The position numbers were made by a program, and so were the translations under genes. A stretch of DNA of 26,283 nucleotides from Selaginella moellendorffii (Eukaryota; Streptophyta; Lycopodiopsida; Selaginellales; Selaginellaceae): assembly GCF_000143415.4 (NCBI RefSeq), contig NW_003314325.1, positions 652,086-678,368 of the forward strand, written 5' to 3'. Shown in pieces: positions 17,489-26,283 of this stretch. A model generated the notes under the pieces. The model saw only the letters and a list, made by a program, of their open reading frames with translations. It ran no database searches and was not told the origin of the DNA. How positions within the stretch are numbered: the stretch's first letter is position 1; each line of letters opens with the position of its first letter.

Positions 17489-20400
17489 GGGAAAATCAAC
17501 GTCCTCGTCGATGCATACTCGAGTCTAGAATACCACCAAGGAAACAACTCCAGAAAAAGTTCACGGAATTCACACTATGTGAGAAATGCACCAACTTAAA
17601 TGAGTTAGGGGGCAACCTCTTTGTCTAACGCGGATGCGCTACCAGCTCAGACACCTTCCGGCCATCGCCGACAAGGAAATGACCAACGGAGTCAGCCACC
17701 CTTGCTGCTCTGGGTGTCACCCAGCTACAAAAGTGTGATACGCCCTGCCCGCAGGGACATAGAGAGAGAAGCCAGAGGCCCCAACCCTCCTGAGCAAAGA
17801 AACCAAACCCGTCGGTAAGGTTTAGATAGACTACTGTAAACAGGCAGTGAGAGTTGTTTACACGGTCACGCCCTTTCAACAAAATAAGGAACATCGACAG
17901 AGAGGCGGGTGATGTGACCAGTCGACAGTAGCTACCCCATGACTAGAGATTTCAACATGCATACGAAGTGCCGAAGCCAGTCTGCCTATACTGGCCCAAA
18001 CTTAAAGATCAAGATATAGGGACTATATCAAAGTCATAAACAATGATATCTTAGAGATGTAATTATCAGTGAATAAAGCTTAGATGAGAACACAAATGTA
18101 TTCCAAATAAGTTATCATCCGATAAATTAGTATTATAGTATAGGAACCACCAAGATCATTATAATTGGTAAACATAGGAATCACCATCCAACAACATTCA
18201 ATAGCTAGTATATCATCAAGGAAACTCAATGATAAAACTTAACTACCGAAAATGGCAGATAGCATGCCAAACAACTCACAAAACACAACTCAAAGAACAC
18301 AAAGTATCATTGACTAACAAGCACAATGCTCGCGAATGTATCACCCGAAGGAAATAACATCCTAATCTATGAGAACTAACTCGAGCAATAATCAACAGAA
18401 CAAAATAAATGTTGCAAAGCAAACAAACGCTTATTCATATCAACCATTGCACTAGCCAATCCGGATAGATCCCAGCCAATAACACCAAGGAACTCAAGTT
18501 GCCTAAGCAAGTGTCAGCAACATCCTACTGATATCTCAAACCCAAGTGACCAATCCAAAGCAAACCACAAAGAACATGTGGTATTGCAAAAAGCCATAAG
18601 CCATCACAGGGAATAACTAACCATCATGAAAGATCATCAATCATTCCATCAAGAAAGAGATATGCGGAATCATCATCTAACAAGAAATCCACCATCTTAA
18701 AGAATAGCAAATCACTCTAGATCAACGATAATCAAGCAAACTTCTTGACAAGGATAATCAATTATCCTAGGTGATAATCAATCATCACCAATGATTGCTA
18801 ATTGCAAATACTAACTTCAACATCAAAGCTAAAGAGCCAAAAATGCCTTCCCCGAATAACTCCGGACAAATGGAACAATGAGTATGAAAACTCAAAGAAC
18901 CAAAAGCTCGAAGAAGCCTATAGTTAAGTCTTGCCTAATAATGATCACGAGTCTCATAGAAGCTAACTTCAATGCTAAAGAAGAAATCATGGTATAACCC
19001 ACAATATCTTCCTCAACACATCCATAAGCCAAACTTCATAATGCCAAAGCTAATGAAGAGCATTTCTGCATCAATCCAAAAGCTAAGCATAACGAAGCTA
19101 TGCTTAACAAGTGATCATCAAACGATCCTCCATGAATCCATCTATAGCAAGACGTAATGCACTTCATAACAAGCGCAAGACGAATCATCAATGATTGATA
19201 TATCTCAATTCAAACCCAACAAGGATTCAATCACTTCAATATCAATCACCAACACATCATCTCGTAAAGTTAGCATAGTCCACAACTAAATCACTTTTCA
19301 AGGAAAAGCCAAAGCTTAACCCTTACTAAACAATCTCATCTAGAACACAACTAACTCAACTTGCCACTTAATTCATTTGAACGTCAACACAGTTGCTAAT
19401 TAGCAAATGCACAAATGCCAACAACACAAAGCTAAAGCCAAATCATCAACACTATTTTCATTAAGACTAATGAAATTCAATATCAATCCTATGGAGAGAC
19501 ATTTCATTTCACTCAAATCTCAACATCAACAATGTCAATGACAAGGCATCACTTCAATGCCATCAACATCATAGCAAAGCTAGAAGAAAGCAAGAGTGAA
19601 TCACCACTCGAAGCTTTCTAACAACTAAGCTAACCAAAGTCAAAGATACTATACTTAGTATCCGAGACCAATCCTTCAGCAAAACTTAGTTACAGATAAC
19701 ACATCATTAAGGAGTGAATCACCACATCCAAGACTCAATGAAATCCAACACTATAGACCAAACATAACCAAATGATATTGACAAAGGAATTGACATGCCA
19801 ATATGGAAAAACCATGCCAGCCTAATGACACGATCCTTCGCAACACCATCCGATACAGCAAGCCCATCACTGCTAAATCATGATCGAGCAAAGCAAGTGT
19901 CAACGGTCCTTGATGAAGTCTATAAGGTATCACTAGTCGCTAAGCAACTAACAATCACTCCTCAACTTGCCTTCACAAGACCCGAACACTAACTCATGTC
20001 ATCGAGTTACATACTTGTCCAACATAAACACAATACCCCAGGTACGAGATAAAAGTTCATAGACAAGCACAAACTAAATGACCACTCGAATCCAACTCAA
20101 CCACAATAAGCTCACTAATGCATTTAGTCAATAGCACTGAGCATGCCTTGAAGAGGCTAGCTATGCATGATCAACACTCAGTCGAAACTAAAGTGAAGAC
20201 CATGAGATGGACTCATGTCGGTACACAACCTCCTCATAGACAAAGCTATAGTATGGGTACCAACATCTCAACCTCAAACAACTAAGTTGGACATCACCAT
20301 CCTTAGCCAAGGCGTAGGGCCACCAAGACCAAGTCAAGATCAGTGAGAGCTCACTACTCTCATAGAGTCTTAACAAAATGCAAGGTGCAACCTGCCACCG

Positions 20401-22445
20401 AGCATAATGCTACAAAAGAAAGGCACAAGAGTCACCCTTCTTAGAAAAGTGTAACAACCACTTTCCTACATCAACTCCAGACTCTATCCAACCCAATTGC
20501 TTTAGCCCCAAAAGTCAGCATCCCTTTCGGGTTGCATCTTACAAACTATCTACTAAGGTTTAAGCCAACCGAAGTTAACTCTAACCTCTTCACTAGTTTG
20601 TATTGGCTTACGAAAACGGAATGGTTTTCGGCAAAGTGACCAACAGATCAGCTATTGGAGAAGTCTAAGAAAATTTGTGGAAAATTTCCATCCTAGAGAA
20701 AGAATGACTCTCAGTCCAGGATTGCAAATTTTCAAGACTCAACCAACTTCCTCCTACTAACAACTTCACATAGATTCCCTTCAACACAGATTCTTATGAT
20801 CCATAATATGCTTAAGCATCGAACATCTTTTTGCCCATATTTCCGATATCCAACTTCGACATCCGCAAAATGCAAAATGAACATCCAAGGCTTGATCACG
20901 AAGACCACATCTTCGAATATCCATATTGCACTAACACTCTTCTTCAATCACCTTCAAGATCCAATGTGAAGCCAAAACACTAACAAGAAAAATGACATGG
21001 AAAAATCAAGGTCCAAGGAAAATTCCTCATCACTTGAAATAACAATGCCACTTCCACTAACACAAGTGCTAGTGATGTCAATGCCCCAACTACACATCTT
21101 CTCCATCTAACAATCTACTCCAAGTGCTAACGGATCAACCGACAAGCTATAGCAAATGAATGCTACAACCCTTTCCATCACCTAACAGGCAAACTCAAGG
21201 AAACAAGGTACCAACTTAAGCTTAGCATAATGGACCATCTCCGAGAATCCAGTCAAAGCTACTACAATGCTACTTCGTGCAAGTAGACTAACTTCTCCAT
21301 CAATCACTTTGGGGGTTGATCATCATTTATCCAAGCAACTTCGTAAACACATTGCTCATTATCACATGAATATGATATAAATCACAATGACTTGATCATC
21401 AATCAAACAACACTATGAGCAATACCCATGTCACTACTGCAAAGGTTTATGTGAGTATCAAGTGCCAACTCAATTCGACAAAATGCAACATAAATGCCAC
21501 ACTCCACCGATAGAGATTTACAACACCCAACATCACAAACTTTTGTTCACAACACAGACAAGCTCATGCCACTCTCTTTCTTACCAATCTTAAAACTAAT
21601 CCAACACCAAGCTACTCAAGGAGCAATAGCAAGGTTCCCCAGAAAAGAATTGAGCATTGCAACCCAAGTCTTTCAATAGCAAGCCTAGACAAAATGGTAT
21701 AGCACTTCACCGTTATCCATCCCACAACTCACCATTGTAAGACCACCATCTCCAACATGCATCAAGATAGGGATTCTTGATTGCATGATGTGAACACAAG
21801 CAATGAGTTAACACCTCGTTGCAGATCATCTCTCCAAGAAGAGAAAATGATTTACGTATTTGATCCTTCGTCCCCGATGACTCTCTTTTCGGTCTCATCT
21901 TTGACCAAACCTCAAGTTTGCTTTCGCACTGCCTTCAGTTCAATCGAAGAAAAGTTTATGAGAGAGCACGGCCATGACTACTTGAACCAATAGACTAATC
22001 CCTATAGTCTTGATTGATCCACTTATAATCATGCCTAGGAAGGATCCACTAGTGCCGTGCTAAATAGCTACGGACCAGCCTATTTGCCACTCATAGCAAA
22101 TTCAGGGAAAATTTACTTTCACCCATGGTACATGGAACAACTCATGGAACCACCGATAGGCTAACATTAATCCTGCCAACTCAAAGTGTAACCTCAAGTT
22201 GCTAATGTGCCTCACTCACGAGCCCAAGCGCAAACTCGTGTAACGGAACAACTCAGTCCACCCTATGAGCCCAAGAGCAAGCTCACATAATATGGAACAA
22301 AAAAAAGTAACCAAAAGCTATCCCAAGGAACCAATGCGAAGTCTTTGCACCAAGACGTGTACCCACTCGGATCATCGTTTTCATCTTTGCGTATGCAACG
22401 AGATTAGTTGCCCAATCTCATTGGATAGTTCTCGCCGAGACTCTA
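17489..22445 (-). other. Long non-coding internal domain of LARD copy 2
   Basis: Nearly 5 kb without a credible gene. The + strand is rich in A and C, so the sense (minus) strand is G/T-rich, as in copy 1. No frame exceeds about 90 codons and none resembles Gag, RT, RNase H or integrase. It stays collinear with copies 1 and 3, so the internal length is conserved even though it lacks coding capacity. The uninterrupted target of the DNA transposon lies at 19166-19169. Confidence 0.85.
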
Positions 22446-22457
22446 CCTCTGATACCA
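22446..22457 (-). other. Primer-binding site of LARD copy 2
   Basis: The minus strand reads TGGTATCAGAGG, an 11/12 match to the iMet complement, two bases from the 5' LTR end. Confidence 0.87.
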
Positions 22458-22459
22458 AA

Positions 22460-23572
22460 TGTAGCGCACGTGGTTTTGACCCTTTATCCTATGGTGATTT
22501 ACCATAGGATAACATCACGAAGCAGAACCTAAACCCTCTTTGTGCCACGTGACAGATGCCACGTGTCCATGCCACGTGTCCATAGGAACCCGAGGTTCAG
22601 GGCCTTGGGCCACTTAACAAACGAATGATGCCAAACTCCCAAGCATGGAGCCAAGGAGTGATGGAACCGAACCATGGAGCAACTCCCGAGCATACAGCTC
22701 AAGGAGCGAAGGGACAGGGGCCCAGAGCGACTTGGAACAGTCCTGGAGCAACCAGCATCCCAATGCCAGGACCAGCACGCAAAACGGAGCCAAACGGAGT
22801 CTGGCGCTATTTCAACATACCGGTGGCCTAACGTGAGGATATGGGTACTCCACCAGCTAGCATGGAATGGAACTTGAGCTTAGACCCAAGCCGGACGCAG
22901 AACAAGGACAGGCACGCAAGCGGGAGCTAGACTATGCCTCAGGTTGGTCGGCCATGCCCGACCTACCCACTATCCCTACTATACATTTGGAACCCCCCAC
23001 AGACCACCCCCCCCCCTTTGAGGAACACACGCTTTGGGCTTTCACCCCAAGCCTCCCTTAGTATCAGGAGGACAAGCTCGAAACTTACTAAATATGGAAT
23101 GTCCCTAGATTGCGAATTTGGACACGGGACGAACACTATTGTGTTCGGGCCAATCTCTACATTCTGTAGATATGCCAAATGAGCAAATCTGGACACTTTC
23201 CATAAATAGCATTTGGGGCCGAAATGAGACTAACACAAAGGGCGTGATAGCGAGGGTGTTTGGTAGACACGGTAAGCTATCATCCAGCGATATTGAGGGA
23301 CTAGTCTCAATACGCGAGGGTCAGTGCAAGACAGAGCAAAAGAGAACTAAGAGCCAGGCCGAGAATGCTCAGCTAGAAACACATAGGAGTTCCTACCTTA
23401 TGTTCATCTGGCTAAGTACAGATGCTAAGCCCAGTAAGCTAACACTTGGACAAGAGGGGCTAATAAAGGGAATCAGCAATACCGACCTCCTGCCATCGTG
23501 GCAGTAAGGTAAGAGTGTCCGTAAGGACTAGCCGACAGGTAACTTTCGATACCCGAAGTCACATTCGCGACA
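22460..23572 (-). repeat. LTR B (5' LTR of copy 2)
   Basis: 1113 bp, nearly identical to LTR A. It has the hairpin at 22484-22512, G-boxes at 22546, 22560 and 22573, and a C-run around 23007-23016. Confidence 0.92.
22546..22578. promoter_or_regulatory. Tandem G-box triplet in LTR B
   Basis: CACGTG lies at 22546, 22560 and 22573, with the same spacing as in LTR A. Confidence 0.75.
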
Positions 23573-23577
23573 CCAAG
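23573..23577. repeat. Right target-site duplication (CCAAG) of LARD copy 2
   Basis: Second copy of 16340-16344. The interrupted gene resumes at 23578. Confidence 0.92.
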
Positions 23578-25690
23578 TGACTTTGAACAATCAACACCCT
23601 TTCATCTTTAAGATGTCTACCCTTGGTTTTGCTTCTAGTGTGGACCTTGTACAACAACTGAATATGGATGGAGATGGGGACTTGGCTAATTCCTAAATCC
23701 ATTTCGACCACATGGAATGAGTTTCAAGTTGGTCAACTATAGGAGCCCATATTTATGATCACAAGTAAGTGGCTTTTCATTTTTTAAGGATTCCATGCTG
23801 GTATACATTATACCCATTCCTTCTATAAGTTGTAGTGCAACTTAACTATAGTTATAACAAAATTCAAGGTTCAGGATTTCCAAGCTCCAACTATCTTTTG
23901 GACATATATGTTTGAGGTTGTTGAACAACAAACCAGGAAAAAACTCAACGTCCATGGTTACATAATAGATGCTACTAGTGCTAATTGATTAGCAGTGAGG
24001 CAAGTGTTTGGAAGTGATAAAAGTTAGTTGTTACAAGGTAGAGAAAAGAGTTGTGAATTTCATTGGGCAAAGAGTGTTAACAAACATTGCTGATGTATCA
24101 AATTTAACTTCCATCACGAGTTCAAGCAGCTTTGTCAAGAATGGATGGATGCATCAACTAAAAAGGAGCACAACGCAAAGACAAATGAGATACGCATATG
24201 GTGGCGTGAAGGAGATTAAGTGCCAATTGAACACCTTCCACAAATGGAATGCTAGCTTGTATGGTGGGAAGTTTGAATGTTTCAGTGGGGTCATTATACT
24301 CTCTATGTAAGCTTTCTCTCATTTTCTTTCTTGTCACATTCAAATATTGCATTTTTCCTAGGATCAACCATATGTTGACATTGCACTTACACCAACAATT
24401 AATCTCTCTGAGAGCAAATATTAGAGTTAGAGAGTTTCTAAAATAGGGAAAGGAAAAGTGTCCTTCTATGAAGTTATGCTCTTCGACCTCACTAGATCTC
24501 TTGAGCAGTCATCAAAAGCTTTGGTTGCACAAAAAGCAAAGTTTTCTAGTATAGGTCCGAACTTAGATAGGCTTCGAGAGTAAGTTGGTAAAAGGACAAC
24601 ACCAACAGCAGGGTCAATATCTAAGATGGTGGAGGAAGTTGTTATTAGAACTCCTATGGAATTAAATTATGAACCACTCAGGTATGAAGACAACCTGTAT
24701 GAAGTGTCGACAGACATTTGATGGGCCAAACATCACTCCTTTTAGCTCTCACCATCTAGAGTTTGACTACCATTTTGTTCCACGACACCAGAAAAAAACA
24801 TGGAGTGGAGGCGGTGTCAGTTGTTACACAAGTAAGTCCAATGCTAGAGGTTGAGAAGGTTATTGCTCGTGAGCCAGTTTCTCGTATCAACTGAGCAATT
24901 CAAAAAGTCAGTGCCAAGAGCAATGCACGTTGCTCCAGAATGATTGGGAGTCGAGGTCAGTGTCTCGCATTTGTGCGCTTAGATTGAAGTTCTTTAGCTG
25001 TGCCATATTTCTGGGGCTGTTGAGATTTAGAGGTGAAGGGCCGTTAGTCAAGCTGGATTTATTGTTGTGGAACTGATGTTACTCATACAAGCCGGATCCA
25101 CAGCTCAATTATTTTGAAGCTAAATTCTATGCTAGAGGAGTGGCTAGTTGAGTGAAGCTACAATCTTTTGAAAAAAGATATTAAAAGTTTGGAGAGAGCA
25201 AGTTTCAAGCTGAAGACTTCCTCAAATATTGCTGTTGATACTGCTATGCCACCAATATCAACACTAGACCAGACTAGCATACATGACCAGTTAGGAATGG
25301 GAAGGTTGTACAATATAGATCTTCCATTTCAAAAAGTGCATAAAAGAAGATCAAACTGGTAAAAGAGTTGAAGTGCACAATCACAAAGACAAACTACATT
25401 AGTGCTGTGGCTAAGAAGTTTATTGTTGTGACTAAGTTGTCAAAGGGTATGAGCTACACTATCAAAATCTGTGAAAATCCATCCTGTCTCTGTCGAGATT
25501 TTACACAGAGGGAAAATAGGGGAAAGTTATATTTAGCCTACAAACACAACTATTACATTTTTATGTAGAAACTAAACCAAGATTCTAAGATTGACCATCA
25601 TATCCACCAGGCAACCCTTACAGTTGTAGAGCTTGAGAAGTGTTTTAAGATTGCTTTTAGTGTTCGGATCTATATTTATATTTGTATTTT
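23578..25690 (+). pseudogene. Decayed MULE/FAR1-like gene, 3' part (MULE-like core and SWIM remnant)
   Basis: Coding sense resumes at 23578 (VTLNNQHPFIFKMSTLGF), shifts frame near 23665 and reaches a good donor ACAA|GTAAGT at about 23764. The next exon starts at 23869 after TTCAAG. It reads HGYIIDATSAN (candidate second catalytic Asp), a TGA probably from TGG, REKSCEFHWAKS (the CxxH motif typical of MULE transposases) and an E-containing VPIEHLP, with several stops. Around 25480-25550 there is a SWIM zinc finger, CLCRDFTQRE...YKHNYY, whose third ligand Cys is Tyr (TAC at 25539). A tail IHQATLTVVELEKCF follows. Zinc segment, MULE core, SWIM is the order in FAR1/FHY3-type proteins and their MULE ancestors. 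The gene is clearly dead; whether it was a transposase or a domesticated factor is open. Confidence 0.65.
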
Positions 25691-25740
25691 ATTGATTGAA
25701 TTTACTTGGAAATATAGATTAAATCAAAATTGGAAAGATT

Positions 25741-25774
25741 AAAAAATGTTGGTTCAAGACAACCCAATGTTTTT
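25741..25774. repeat. Short hairpin related to the 13.8-14.3 kb array units
   Basis: AAAAAATGTTGGTT, a 6-nt loop, then AACCCAATGTTTTT: 13 of 14 stem positions pair. The ATGTTGGTT arm matches the array units. Confidence 0.6.
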
Positions 25775-25790
25775 CTTATGTCTAAGAAGT

Positions 25791-25836
25791 CGTGAGCTTA
25801 GCTAATGAGCTCAACTCGTGAGCTTATGAGCTCAAA
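25791..25836. repeat. Two-copy 26-bp tandem repeat
   Basis: CGTGAGCTTA followed by ATGAGCTCAA occurs at 25791 and, without the 4-base GCTA insert, at 25817. It lies just before the LARD copy 3 junction. Confidence 0.55.
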
Positions 25837-25854
25837 ATCTACCTAGGCTCTGTA

Positions 25855-26283
25855 CAAGTAGACTAGTATCACTATCAACCACTTTAGGGTTGATCATTAT
25901 TTGACTAAGAAACCTCATAAACATATTGCTCATAATCACATGGATATGATATAAATATCATAATGACTTGATCATCAATTGAGTAATATCATAAGCAATG
26001 TCCATGTTACTATTACAAAGATTTACATGAATATGAAGTGCCAACTTTATTTGATAATTGCATAATGCTATATCCTATTGATAGATTTACAACAATTAAC
26101 TTTTGTTCACAACATGAACAAGCTCATGCCATTCTCTCCCCGACCAACCTCAAAACTAATCCAACATTAAACTACTCAAAGTGTAAAAATAAAGTCCTTT
26201 AGAAAAGAATTGAGCATTATAACTAAATCTTTCCAATAGCAAATGTAACTAAAATGGTTTAGCACTTCACTGCTCTCCATCCT
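25855..26283 (-). mobile_element. Truncated LARD internal domain, copy 3
   Basis: From about 25855 to the window edge the sequence aligns, in the same orientation, with 21284-21722 of copy 2 (e.g. GATATGATATAAAT...CACAATGACTTGATCATCAA). It is more diverged and AT-richer than copy 2, so older. The left junction shows no LTR, so it is truncated or recombined. Confidence 0.8.

Larger units (their letters stand above)
16345..23572 (-). mobile_element. Complete LARD-like LTR retrotransposon, copy 2 (7228 bp)
   Basis: Two LTRs (16345-17475 and 22460-23572) start TGTAGCGC and end GCGACA on the + strand. A CCAAG target duplication flanks it. The PBS abuts the right LTR and the polypurine tract abuts the left LTR, so the element is transcribed on the minus strand. 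The internal domain is 4984 bp with no gag-pol and no long frame on either strand. The LTRs differ by roughly 20 substitutions plus two indels by eye (about 2 %), implying a fairly recent insertion. Integration must have used proteins of an autonomous relative not present here. It splits the MULE-like pseudogene. Confidence 0.93.

Noticed and set aside
1-26283. CRISPR arrays, bacterial operons, tRNA or rRNA genes
   Set aside because: No regularly spaced identical repeats and no tRNA cloverleaf or rRNA motifs seen. The only tRNA-like sequence is the PBS complement of initiator tRNA-Met.

Overview
This is eukaryotic nuclear DNA, almost certainly from a land plant with a repeat-rich genome. Evidence: LTR retrotransposons primed by the plant initiator-Met tRNA motif TGGTATCAGAGC, long TG...CA LTRs with 5-bp target duplications, a decayed MULE/FAR1-like gene, and GT-AG introns. 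My guess is a fern, lycophyte or other non-seed plant, because I associate this type of transposase with those lineages; this is weak. I see no intact ordinary host gene: the whole window is nested transposable elements and fossil genes.

Layout. (1) 1-11217 is a large LTR retrotransposon derivative (copy 1, + strand) that starts outside the window. Its internal domain has no credible gag-pol and ends at a polypurine tract and an 1144-bp LTR (10074-11217). (2) Nested in it is a 6089-bp DNA transposon (2294-8382) with 24-bp perfect terminal inverted repeats and a TTAT target duplication. The intact, uninterrupted target is preserved in copy 2 at 19166-19169. (3) 11218-11600 holds a tRNA-Met primer-binding site, about 320 bp, and a second polypurine tract/LTR start, the remnant of a related element. 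(4) 11621-13558 (-) is an unidentified decayed gene. (5) 13765-14872 holds an irregular array of small hairpins and a large inverted repeat. (6) 15264-16344 plus 23573-25690 is one decayed MULE/FAR1-type gene (Cys/His zinc segment, MULE-like core, broken SWIM finger). (7) It is split by LARD copy 2 (16345-23572, - strand), complete with two LTRs, PBS, PPT and a CCAAG target duplication. (8) A third, truncated copy of the same internal domain runs from about 25855 off the right edge.

The most unusual object is the DNA transposon. It carries two divergent genes. One is a transposase of about 1,028 aa (4625-7766) with a DDE-like core resembling the domain I know as DUF7869; it is intact except for one in-frame TAG. 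The other is a fully open four-exon gene (4476-2736) for a protein of about 533 aa: a Pro/Ala-rich repeat region followed by an FCP1/NIF-type (HAD superfamily) phosphatase domain. All four introns I can place in the two genes are only 45-52 nt long and all are phase 1. The element is also seeded with at least 13 copies of ATGGCATG/CATGCCAT, several as palindromes such as TGGCATGAGGCCTCATGCCA. They lie in the divergent promoter, at the phosphatase start codon, at both stop codons, in both subterminal regions and inside both coding regions; I found only two copies in the other 20 kb. I infer a DNA transposon with a captured phosphatase and a dedicated binding-site system. All family names rest on motif recognition by eye, not on searches.
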